From an uncultured Collinsella sp. (GTDB taxonomy: Bacteria > Actinomycetota > Coriobacteriia > Coriobacteriales > Coriobacteriaceae): a stretch of 46,195 nt of DNA. This document shows positions 24,819-31,615 of this stretch, piece after piece. Position 1 is the first letter of the stretch. The number at the start of each line of letters is the position of its first letter. Where the stretch lies: positions 1-46,195 of the forward strand of contig URTZ01000001.1 of the NCBI GenBank assembly GCA_900550825.1. Direction: 5' to 3'. A program made the position numbers and the translations under genes. The notes beneath the pieces were generated by a model. It saw nothing but the letters and a program-made list of their open reading frames with translations, searched no databases and was not told the origin of the DNA.

Positions 24819-24895
24819 TGGTGCGGCGTATAGGATTCGAACCTATGACGTTCTGATTCGTAGTCAGACCCTCTATCCAGCTGAGGTAACGCCGC
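24819..24895 (-). tRNA. tRNA-Arg (anticodon ACG)
   Basis: Seventy-seven bases with an encoded CCA. The acceptor stem is GCGGCGT/ACGCCGC, the anticodon loop CTACGAA gives ACG (inosine-modified, reading CGN), and the T-arm is ATAGG-TTCGAAT-CCTAT. Confidence 0.96.
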
Positions 24896-24906
24896 AGCGC
24901 AAGACA

Positions 24907-24936
24907 TATAAAACCACTTTAGCTTATTGGAGTCAA
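24907..24936 (-). promoter_or_regulatory. tRNA-Arg promoter
   Basis: Minus strand TTGACT (24936-24931) with an 18-base spacer to TTTATA (24912-24907), 11 bases before the tRNA. Confidence 0.6.
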
Positions 24937-24972
24937 GCACAATTTCAAACTTTTTTGTGGAACGCAGTCTTG

Positions 24973-25350
24973 TCATGCTGCTCCGCATATACCGCCATTC
25001 CCCGTACGATCGATTGGCTTTTCGATCACGTCAAACTTAGCATCAAGTTCCCTCAGGAGCGATCTCACCCGCTGGGCACAATCATAATCGGCAAACGAGA
25101 TGCTCAACATGCGAGCAACCTGATTAGATGTCTGGACCCCATAGAAATGCTCTAGGGCCACAAGCCCCTCGTGCGCCACAAACGTCTCAACCACATGAGG
25201 CGACTCCTCGTAGCACCATTGCGTCAACGGCCCCTCGCTCGTCTGTCGAACCACCAGGCCACCCATGCCAGACGGCTCACACGTCACAAGCAGGTACTCC
25301 CCGCCCTCGTCGCTCTCAAACAAAACCACCCGATCATCAAACAGCTCCAT
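24973..25350 (-). CDS. Hypothetical 125-residue protein
   Basis: Not recognised. A soluble acidic protein beginning MELFDDRVVLFESDEGGEY and ending in a segment (QRVRSLLRELDAKFDV) that suggests a C-terminal helix. Codon use and a good ribosome site (AAGGGG six bases before the ATG at 25350) support expression. It stands alone between tRNA-Arg and serS. Its promoter region holds a LexA-like box (25410-25423), so damage-inducible expression is possible. No membrane helix or catalytic motif is evident. Confidence 0.75.
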   Translation of the reverse strand: MELFDDRVVLFESDEGGEYLLVTCEPSGMGGLVVRQTSEGPLTQWCYEESPHVVETFVAHEGLVALEHFYGVQTSNQVARMLSISFADYDCAQRVRSLLRELDAKFDVIEKPIDRTGNGGICGAA

Positions 25351-25383
25351 CGCGTCCCCTTTCTCTCGCTCTTATTTAGCAAA

Positions 25384-25423
25384 AGCATAGCAGGTAGATG
25401 GCTGTATACAGAACAGTTGTTCG
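25384..25423 (-). promoter_or_regulatory. Promoter with LexA/DinR-like box and palindromes
   Basis: Minus strand TATGCT (25389-25384) is a -10 candidate. The -35 zone is covered by CTGTATACAG (25402-25411, perfect palindrome) and CGAAC-AACT-GTTC (25423-25411), which fits the Gram-positive SOS-box core CGAAC-N4-GTTC. Confidence 0.4.
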
Positions 25424-25471
25424 TGTGTTTTCTATTGAGCTGTCCGCGCGGCATGGTATGGACCTGCGCAC

Positions 25472-25499
25472 GAAATAGGGCGCCCCCGAAGGAGCGCCC
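25472..25499 (-). terminator. Terminator of serS
   Basis: Minus strand GGGCGCTCC (25499-25491) pairs with GGGGCGCCC (25486-25478) around a TTCG tetraloop. The trailing TATTTCG is a weak U-tract. Confidence 0.65.
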
Positions 25500-25523
25500 T
25501 TGCATATCGCCTATGCAGCCAAG

Positions 25524-26807
25524 TTACGCGACCGGCTCAATCTTCTCGAGGCCGCCCATGTAGGGACGCAGGACCTCGGGGATCGTGATGGTGCCATCGG
25601 CGTTCTGGTAGTTCTCCAGGATGGCGGCCATGGTGCGGCCAGCCGGCAGGCCGGAACCGTTGAGGGTGTGCAGATAGCGCGAGCCCTTGAAGTTCTCGGG
25701 GTCGCGATACTTGATGTTGGCGCGACGGGCCTGGAAGTCACCGCAGTTGGAGCAGGAGCTGATCTCCTTGTAGGCGTTGTAGCTCGGCAGCCAGACCTCG
25801 ATGTCGTAGGTCTGACGGGCAGAGAAGCCCAGGTCGCCGGTGCACAGGCTAATCACGCGATACGGAAGACCCAGCTGCTGCAGCAGGAACTCGGCCTCGG
25901 CGGTCATGCTCTCGAGCTCCTCGTCGGACTCCTCCGGCTTGGCAAACTTGACCATCTCGACCTTGTCGAACTCGTGCTGGCGAATGATGCCGCGGGTATC
26001 GCGACCAGCGGAGCCGGCCTCCTCGCGGAAGCAGGGGGTGAAGGCGGTGTAGCGGCGCGGCAGGGTATCGGCGTCGAGGACCTCACCGGCGTGCAGGTTG
26101 GTGAGCACGACCTCGGCGGTGGGGATCAGGAAGTTGTCGCCCGAGACGTGATAGGCGTCGTCCTCGAACTTGGGCAGCTGGCCCGTGCCGAACATGGTCT
26201 GACGCTTGACGACGATGGGCGGCCACCACTCCTTAAAACCACGGCTGGTGTGCGTATCGAGGAAGAAGTTGATGAGGGCGCGCTCAAGACGGGCGCCGGC
26301 GCCACCGAGAACGGTGAAGCGGCTGCCGGAGAGCTTGTTGCCGCGCTCGAAGTCAAGGATGTCGAGGTCGGTGCCCAGATCCCAGTGCGGCTTAAAGTCG
26401 AAGTCGAACTCGCGCGGGGTGCCCCAACGACGGCGCTCGATGTTCTCGTCCTCGTCCTTGCCGTACGGCGTGGCCTCGCAAGGAATGTTGGGCAGGTGAG
26501 CCATGAAGTCGTACTGCTCCTGCTCGAGGGCGGTGCGGCGCTCGGCCAGACCGTCAATCTTCTCGTTGACGGCGCGCACGGCCTCCTTGGCGGCCTCGGC
26601 CTCGTCCTTCTTGCCCTCCTTCATCAGGGCGCCGATCTTCTTGGACTCGGCATTGCGCGTGGCTTGAAGTTCCTCAACCTCGGTGATGACGACACGACGC
26701 TCGTCGTCGAGCTCAAAGAACTTCTCGCGATCCCAAGACGTCTGGCGGTTAGCCATGGCGACATCGATGGCATCGGGGTTCTCGCGAACAAACTTGATAT
26801 CAAGCAT
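25524..26807 (-). CDS. serS: Serine--tRNA ligase
   Basis: A 427-residue class II aminoacyl-tRNA synthetase that charges tRNA-Ser (and tRNA-Sec if present). The N-terminal antiparallel coiled coil spans about residues 30-100. Motif 2 is FREEAGSAGRDTRGIIRQHEF and motif 3 is GSGLPAGRTMAAILENYQ; the serine pocket region TAEAEFLLQQLGLPYR is present. Start at the ATG at 26807 directly behind GGAGGATCTA; an ATG nine codons upstream would absorb that site. The 112-base gap to the divergent small gene contains a symmetric promoter and no T-box. Confidence 0.97.
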   Translation of the reverse strand: MLDIKFVRENPDAIDVAMANRQTSWDREKFFELDDERRVVITEVEELQATRNAESKKIGALMKEGKKDEAEAAKEAVRAVNEKIDGLAERRTALEQEQYDFMAHLPNIPCEATPYGKDEDENIERRRWGTPREFDFDFKPHWDLGTDLDILDFERGNKLSGSRFTVLGGAGARLERALINFFLDTHTSRGFKEWWPPIVVKRQTMFGTGQLPKFEDDAYHVSGDNFLIPTAEVVLTNLHAGEVLDADTLPRRYTAFTPCFREEAGSAGRDTRGIIRQHEFDKVEMVKFAKPEESDEELESMTAEAEFLLQQLGLPYRVISLCTGDLGFSARQTYDIEVWLPSYNAYKEISSCSNCGDFQARRANIKYRDPENFKGSRYLHTLNGSGLPAGRTMAAILENYQNADGTITIPEVLRPYMGGLEKIEPVA

Positions 26808-26863
26808 TAGATCCTCCGGCGATATACATTCCATTTAGGTTGCAACCTTGTACATGTATGGGC

Positions 26864-26875
26864 AAGTATATACTT
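26864..26875. promoter_or_regulatory. Symmetric -10 shared by serS and the small divergent gene
   Basis: AAGTATATACTT is a perfect 12-bp palindrome holding TATACT on both strands. On the minus strand TTGGGT (26894-26889) lies 18 bases upstream of it; on the plus strand TTGTAC (26848-26853) lies 15 bases upstream. It reads as a bidirectional promoter. Confidence 0.5.
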
Positions 26876-26918
26876 ATGAGCGTTTACGACCCAACTCAAC
26901 TACGCAAGAAGGCACCCA

Positions 26919-27092
26919 ATGGACGCAGTTTTTTCCTTTTTGTTTGGCACCCGCACCGGTTTTGCCATCCTTTTCGCCGGCGGCATCCTGCTGTTTGCGA
27001 TTATTGCCTTTGTAATGGAGAAGCGCACCCATAAGATGTATGTCGACCGCGGCCCCAAGTCCGAGGACGAAGAAGACAGCTTCTGGGACTAA
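26919..27092 (+). CDS. Small single-pass membrane protein (57 residues)
   Basis: A 57-codon plus-strand gene beginning MDAVFSFLFGTRTGFAILFA. It has one strongly hydrophobic segment (about residues 13-33), a basic stretch MEKRTHKMYVDR just inside, and an acidic C-terminus KSEDEEDSFWD. The ATG has GAAGG six bases upstream, a promoter candidate lies about 45 bases in front, and a strong terminator follows at 27144-27186. All of these argue for a real gene despite its size. The topology would place the charged tail in the cytosol. Function unknown; partner or regulator roles are typical of such peptides. Confidence 0.75.
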   Translation: MDAVFSFLFGTRTGFAILFAGGILLFAIIAFVMEKRTHKMYVDRGPKSEDEEDSFWD

Positions 27093-27096
27093 CCTG

Positions 27097-27241
27097 CCAA
27101 AAAGGGACAGGTTTATTTTGGTCGGTTTTATCTGGGCAAACGCAAGTGCCCCGCAACTGGAATTGAGCCAGTTGCGGGGCACTTTTCGCTAAAAGGACAA
27201 AACCGCAGGAAAAACCTGCCAAAATAAACTGTCTTTTTTGG
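27097..27241. repeat. Imperfect inverted repeat flanking a terminator palindrome
   Basis: Positions 27097-27129 and 27211-27241 are about 30-bp inverted repeats with small gaps (shared core CAGGTTTATTTTGG and its complement CCAAAATAAACTG). They enclose the 17-bp terminator palindrome, giving a nested structure of 145 bases between the small membrane protein gene and proC. Confidence 0.75.
27144..27186 (+). terminator. Strong, probably bidirectional terminator
   Basis: AAGTGCCCCGCAACTGG (27144-27160) pairs perfectly with 27168-27184 around a 7-base loop and is followed by TTTT. It would stop transcription from the small membrane protein gene; proC transcripts coming from the other side would also meet it. 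Confidence 0.85.
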
Positions 27242-27247
27242 TCGGTT

Positions 27248-28018
27248 TTACTGGAGGGTTGCGTCGATTGCCTTGACCAGGGCGCTGCGCATGCCGGCGT
27301 CCTCGAGCGCAACGACGCCCTTGATGGTGGCACCACCGGGCGAGCATACGGCATCCTTCATCGCCGCAGGATGCTGGCCAGTTGCAAGCTGCAGCTTTGC
27401 CGTACCCAGCACCATCTGGCTCACAATGCGATAAGCATCCGCACGCGGGATACCGTGCTTGACCGCCGCATCGCCCAGGGCCTCGATTGCCATGGCGACA
27501 AACGCCGGAGCGCAACCACCCACCGTGCCGCCCACAAACAGCAGGCTTGTGTCGAGCTCGACGACAGCGCCAAGCTTACCGAGCAGGTCGAGCACCACAG
27601 CACGCTGCTCGTCGTTAAGCGTCGAAGCCTTCTCGCAGGCGATGACGCCCTCGCCCACCGAAACCGGCGTGTTGGGCACCGTCGAGATATGCGCGACGCC
27701 CGGCAGGACCTGCTCCCACTTGGCACTGTCCCAGGTCCAGGCAACCGACAGAACGACCTTTTTGGCAAGAGCATCCTTGAGCGGGGCGAATACCTTCTCG
27801 ATCATGTACGGTTTGACCGCAGCGACCACGATATCGGATGCGGCGACAACCTCGGCGGCATCGTGGCAGGCGACCATGCCGCGCGCCTCGCAGCGCTCAA
27901 CCAGTGCGTCGTAGCGACCCGCGCAGGCGCACATGTCGCTCGCAGCTACACCGGCAGCGATCCAGCCATCGGCCATAGCGCTCGCCATATTGCCAAAACC
28001 GACAAATCCAATCTTCAT
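27248..28018 (-). CDS. proC: Pyrroline-5-carboxylate reductase
   Basis: A 256-residue cytosolic enzyme catalysing the last step of proline synthesis, NAD(P)H-dependent reduction of pyrroline-5-carboxylate. The Rossmann motif is IGFVGFGNMASAM; VAAVKPYM and the C-terminal signature region PGGATIKGVVALEDAGMRSA are present. Start at the ATG at 28018 with AAAGGA about nine bases upstream; an upstream in-frame start at 28042 is less likely. It is the last gene of an SPFH-RlmH-ProC run. Confidence 0.94.
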   Translation of the reverse strand: MKIGFVGFGNMASAMADGWIAAGVAASDMCACAGRYDALVERCEARGMVACHDAAEVVAASDIVVAAVKPYMIEKVFAPLKDALAKKVVLSVAWTWDSAKWEQVLPGVAHISTVPNTPVSVGEGVIACEKASTLNDEQRAVVLDLLGKLGAVVELDTSLLFVGGTVGGCAPAFVAMAIEALGDAAVKHGIPRADAYRIVSQMVLGTAKLQLATGQHPAAMKDAVCSPGGATIKGVVALEDAGMRSALVKAIDATLQ

Positions 28019-28091
28019 ATCGCATAGTCCTTTCAGACACATTCCTCAAAACGAAAGGTATTGTCCCACGCCATTGTTTCGTATTGCCGAC

Positions 28092-28562
28092 CTATTTGTG
28101 ATACGGCTCGCCACGACTGATCTTGCAGGCACGGTAAATCTGCTCCAGCAGCACCACACGCGCCAGGTTATGCGGCAAGGTAATGCGTCCAAAGCTGAGC
28201 ATCTCGTCGGCTCGTGCGCGCACGTCATCACTCACGCCGTCCGAACCGCCGATTACAAAGGCAATGTCGCTGCTGCCTCGCAGCATAAGATCGTCGAGCC
28301 TCGCCGAAAACTCCTCGCTCGAGCGCTCCTTGCCCTCGATAGCCAGCAGGATCACATGCGCTCGAGATGGCAATGCGGCAAGAATCGCCGCCCCCTCCTT
28401 GTCGCGCGCGGCATCCACGCCGCCCGCCTTAGCCGGGTCGATATCGGCCACCTCGCGGATATCCACCTTGGCATAGGCACCTAGGCGCTTGGTGTACTCA
28501 GCGCACGCGTCCTTCCAAAAGTGCTCCTTGAGCTTACCGACGCAAACGACGGTGTATTTCAC
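28092..28562 (-). CDS. rlmH: 23S rRNA (pseudouridine1915-N3)-methyltransferase RlmH
   Basis: A 156-residue SPOUT methyltransferase acting on helix 69 of 23S rRNA in assembled ribosomes. The knotted C-terminal half is clear: LLAIEGKERSSEEFSARL, FVIGGSDGVSDDV and LPHNLARVVLLEQIYRA. Length is standard. It starts with GTG at 28562 behind GGAGTAG, six bases from the stop of the SPFH gene, so it is translationally linked to it. Confidence 0.95.
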   Translation of the reverse strand: MKYTVVCVGKLKEHFWKDACAEYTKRLGAYAKVDIREVADIDPAKAGGVDAARDKEGAAILAALPSRAHVILLAIEGKERSSEEFSARLDDLMLRGSSDIAFVIGGSDGVSDDVRARADEMLSFGRITLPHNLARVVLLEQIYRACKISRGEPYHK

Positions 28563-28568
28563 GCGCGT

Positions 28569-29507
28569 CTACTCCTTCGAATCGTTTTGAACTTTGCCGG
28601 CGGCCAGCATCTGCTCGAACATAGAGGCCGACTGCGAGAAGTCACTCGGCAACACGACCGTCGAGTTTTTGCCCGTACGTGCGAACTCCGTCATCATCTC
28701 GGTCCACTGCGTAAACATGAACAGCTGGTTGGCCTCATCGTTGCCAACACCCGTCTCCTGGATAATCTCGAGCGAGTCCTTGATGCCCAGCGCGATCGCC
28801 TTGCGCTGGTTGGCGATGCCCTCGCCCGCCTTTTCCATAGCCTCAGCCTCGGCGGTCGCCTCGGTGACGCGCTTGATGCGGTCTGCCTCGGCGAGCTCCT
28901 GTGCCGCAGCGCGCTTGCGCTGGGCGGCGTTGATGTCGTTCATGGAGTTCTCAACCTCGGTCGGCAGTGCGATTTTGGTGATGAGCGTCGACACGAGGGT
29001 GAAGCCGTAGGCGGCCATCTGCTCGGAAACGGTAGCGTTGACATCCTTGGCGATGTCATCCTTCTTGGCAAAGACCTCATCGAGTGTGTAGACGGGGATG
29101 GAGGAGCGCAGGGCGTCGGTGATGAAGTCGCGCATCTGGTCGACGGGCTCCTGCAGCATATAGTAGCTCTTGTAGATGCCCGAATCTGCCGGGCCGGCGC
29201 CCATGTCATAGCTCACGTGGTACTGAGCGGAGACCTCAAGGCCAATGGTCACGTTGTCCTGGGTCTTAACGTCGATGCCAAAACCATTTTTCATGGTGCG
29301 CAGACTCACCGTGGCGGCCTTGCGGTCAATCACGGGCACCTTCACGTGGAAGCCCGCGTTGACGATACGATTGAACTTACCCAAGCGCTCGATGATCACA
29401 GCGTGCTGCTGCTCAACGACGTAGCAGGCGTTGGGGAGCAGCAACAACAGGATGATGATGGGAATCAAAAGGCTGGTAAGGGCGGCGATGATACCGGAAA
29501 ACAGCAT
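28569..29507 (-). CDS. SPFH/Band 7 (stomatin-like) membrane protein
   Basis: A 312-residue protein with an N-terminal membrane helix (LLIPIIILLLLLPNACYVV), a Band 7 domain (QQHAVIIERLGKFNRIVNAG to about residue 190) and a charged coiled coil (KRAAAQELAEADRIKRVTEA) that supports oligomer formation. The family organises membrane microdomains or regulates proteases. Start at the ATG at 29507 after AGAGGAG. It leads an operon with rlmH and proC. No NfeD-type partner gene is adjacent. Confidence 0.9.
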   Translation of the reverse strand: MLFSGIIAALTSLLIPIIILLLLLPNACYVVEQQHAVIIERLGKFNRIVNAGFHVKVPVIDRKAATVSLRTMKNGFGIDVKTQDNVTIGLEVSAQYHVSYDMGAGPADSGIYKSYYMLQEPVDQMRDFITDALRSSIPVYTLDEVFAKKDDIAKDVNATVSEQMAAYGFTLVSTLITKIALPTEVENSMNDINAAQRKRAAAQELAEADRIKRVTEATAEAEAMEKAGEGIANQRKAIALGIKDSLEIIQETGVGNDEANQLFMFTQWTEMMTEFARTGKNSTVVLPSDFSQSASMFEQMLAAGKVQNDSKE

Positions 29508-29570
29508 GGTCTCTCCTCTGATAGGCACACGTTGGCATTAGGATACCCGTCCAAGGAGATCGTGCATAAC

Positions 29571-29596
29571 AAAAAAAGCTCCCATTGCTGGGAGCT
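29571..29596 (-). terminator. Terminator of tRNA-Leu
   Basis: Minus strand AGCTCCCA pairs with TGGGAGCT around GCAA, then seven Ts; 11 bases past the tRNA end. Confidence 0.92.
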
Positions 29597-29607
29597 CTTT
29601 CAATCAA

Positions 29608-29694
29608 TGGTGCGGGCGAAAGGACTTGAACCTTCATGGGGTTGCCCCCATACGGACCTGAACCGTACGCGTCTGCCAATTCCGCCACGCCCGC
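29608..29694 (-). tRNA. tRNA-Leu (anticodon CAG)
   Basis: Class II tRNA of 87 bases with encoded CCA. The acceptor stem is GCGGGCG/CGCCCGC, the anticodon loop TTCAGGT gives CAG, the variable arm is TATGGGGGCAACCCCAT, and the T-loop is TTCAAGT. It reads CUG. Confidence 0.95.
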
Positions 29695-29705
29695 GTGCAG
29701 GAATT

Positions 29706-29734
29706 AGAATAACGGAGCGCCACCGCGAACGCAA
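29706..29734 (-). promoter_or_regulatory. tRNA-Leu promoter
   Basis: Minus strand TTGCGT (29734-29729), 17-base spacer, TATTCT (29711-29706), in the short gap after tatD. Confidence 0.55.
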
Positions 29735-29737
29735 GAA

Positions 29738-30655
29738 CTATTTTTGAAAAAGTTTGCAGGCATTTTCCCAAGCGGCATGCGCGATTGTTTCGGCGTCCTC
29801 ACCAGTGCGATCGACACGGTCGTTAACCAGCGCGTTTGCCGTAATGGAGATCATTGCGGGCTCGCATTCAAGACCGCGGATGGGCTCCGGAGCCATATAC
29901 GGGCAATCCGTCTCGAACAAAATTCGATCGAGTGGGGTTGCCGCAAATGCCTCGCGCACGTCGTCGTTGCGCTTAAAGGTGGCCGCACCACCATAGGCGA
30001 TATAGCAGCCCAGCTCCACAAAGCGCTCCATCGTGGCGCGGTCCTCGCCAAAACAGTGCAGCACACAACCGGCCTGGGGCACGCCCACCTCACGAAGCAC
30101 GTTGTAGGCGTCCACGTGCGAGGTACGCTCCTGGTCCATGTCCTCGTGACGCAGATGCAGCTCCACCGGCACGTTACGACACACGGCAAGCTCGAGCTGG
30201 CGCGCCATGCAATCAATCTGCACGCTGTGGGGCGCCGGCGTGATGTCGTCGTCGTAATCCATGTGGTAGTCCAGACCGATTTCGCCAATACCGGCACACA
30301 AAGGGTCATCAAGCGCAGCAACAACCTGCGCGTGAATGTCGTCGGTATAGTCCGGCGCGCCATACGGATGCACGCCGGCAAGATACTTGATCTGCGGGAT
30401 ATCCTGCATCGGCAGAATTTCGCGCACGAGCCAGTCGCTATAGTCCGTCACGCTGCGTTTGTCAGCGATGGGGTCGAACATCGTCACCAACAGGTCGACG
30501 CCCGCGGCTTTGGCGCGCACGAGCGTCTCGGGCACTTCTTTGCCCCAAAACGAAAGCAGATGCGCATGTGTGTCGGCAAGCGGTGCCAAGGGCACGGGAC
30601 AAGCAACCGTCTTCTTTTTCTTGGTAAACGTCACGCGTTCGACATTAAGCGTCAT
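29738..30655 (-). CDS. TatD family metal-dependent hydrolase
   Basis: A 305-residue TIM-barrel nuclease-type hydrolase. Metal ligands: LADTHAHLLSF, GIGEIGLDYH, VELHLRHEDMD, VLHCFGED and FETDCPYMAPEP. The family is described as 3'-5' DNase/RNase and D-aminoacyl-tRNA or DNA-repair related. Start at the ATG at 30655, which overlaps the end of ksgA by 11 bases and has GGGAG upstream, so it is coupled to ksgA. The MetRS-KsgA-TatD neighbourhood is common in Gram-positives. Confidence 0.92.
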   Translation of the reverse strand: MTLNVERVTFTKKKKTVACPVPLAPLADTHAHLLSFWGKEVPETLVRAKAAGVDLLVTMFDPIADKRSVTDYSDWLVREILPMQDIPQIKYLAGVHPYGAPDYTDDIHAQVVAALDDPLCAGIGEIGLDYHMDYDDDITPAPHSVQIDCMARQLELAVCRNVPVELHLRHEDMDQERTSHVDAYNVLREVGVPQAGCVLHCFGEDRATMERFVELGCYIAYGGAATFKRNDDVREAFAATPLDRILFETDCPYMAPEPIRGLECEPAMISITANALVNDRVDRTGEDAETIAHAAWENACKLFQK

Positions 30656-31505
30656 GGGAAAGCTCCCGAGCCAGGCGCACAAAGTCGGCGACGCCGAGCG
30701 TCTCGGCGCGCGTGGTGGGTGCGATACCGCAAGCCTCAAAGGCGGCATCGAGCACGTCCTTGGCAAAGCCGTTGGCGCTCATGGAATTGCGGATGGTCTT
30801 GCGACGCTGAGCAAATGCAGCATCAATCACGCGGGCCACAAATTCGCGATCGAGTCCTTCGGGCACCACACCGTCAACACGATCGATACGCACGACAGCC
30901 GAGTCCACGTGCGGCGCCGGCATAAAGCAACGCGGCGGCACCTCAAAGCGACCCGTCACCTGCGCATACAGGCCGAGCTTTGCCGTATAGCCGCCATAGG
31001 TCTTGTTGCCCGGCACTGCGGCAATGCGATCGGCAACCTCCTTTTGCACCATGACGACGGCGCGCTTGAGCGCCGGCATCGTCTGGAAAAATTGCAAAAT
31101 GATCGTCGCCGCCACGTTATAGGGCAAGTTCGCGACAAATACCGTCGGCTCACCGCCCGCAGCCTGTTCAATCTGCTCCGGGCCCACCTTAAGCGCGTCG
31201 CCCATGATAAAGCGGAAGTTGGCATAGTCGGCGGCGTGGGCGTCGAGCACCGGTTCGAGCTCAGGATCGGCCTCAATGGACGTAACGCACGCCGCTTCCT
31301 GCAGCAACGCAAGTGTCAACGTACCGCAACCCGGACCCACCTCGAGCACGTGCTCGTCACCTGCAAGCTCGACAAGCTCGCAGATACGCTCGATCACATG
31401 ATTGTCGATTAGAAAGTTCTGGCCCAGGCGATGCTTGGTCGCAAGGCCAAACTCCTCCAGCAGCTCCCTAGTGGCCGTGGGGTTTGCCAAAGGCGAAGTT
31501 GTCAT
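30645..31505 (-). CDS. rsmA: 16S rRNA (adenine1518/1519-N6)-dimethyltransferase
   Basis: A 286-residue methyltransferase (KsgA) that dimethylates two adenines in the 3' hairpin of 16S rRNA late in small-subunit assembly. Motifs: HRLGQNFLID at the start, SAM-binding VLEVGPGCGTLT, the catalytic NLPYN, and the conserved FMPAPHVDSAVV. The ATG at 31505 has GGAGG nearby. It overlaps tatD by 11 bases; metG lies upstream behind a terminator. Confidence 0.96.
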   Translation of the reverse strand: MTTSPLANPTATRELLEEFGLATKHRLGQNFLIDNHVIERICELVELAGDEHVLEVGPGCGTLTLALLQEAACVTSIEADPELEPVLDAHAADYANFRFIMGDALKVGPEQIEQAAGGEPTVFVANLPYNVAATIILQFFQTMPALKRAVVMVQKEVADRIAAVPGNKTYGGYTAKLGLYAQVTGRFEVPPRCFMPAPHVDSAVVRIDRVDGVVPEGLDREFVARVIDAAFAQRRKTIRNSMSANGFAKDVLDAAFEACGIAPTTRAETLGVADFVRLARELSHDA

Positions 31506-31536
31506 AGTTGCCTCCTTAGCATGATGGCGGCGTCTT

Positions 31537-31573
31537 GAAACGAAAGGGCATGGACCGTTGCGGCCATGCCCTT
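31537..31573 (-). terminator. Terminator of metG
   Basis: Minus strand AAGGGCATGG pairs with CCATGCCCTT around a 10-base loop, then TCGTTTC; 43 bases past the metG stop. Confidence 0.75.
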
Positions 31574-31615
31574 ACATCTAAACAGCAAATTGCCGATATG
31601 GCGCTCGCGCGGTCT

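Noticed and set aside
26808..26918. T-box riboswitch upstream of serS
   Set aside because: The gap is only 112 bases and lacks the T-box sequence, specifier stem and terminator/antiterminator pair.
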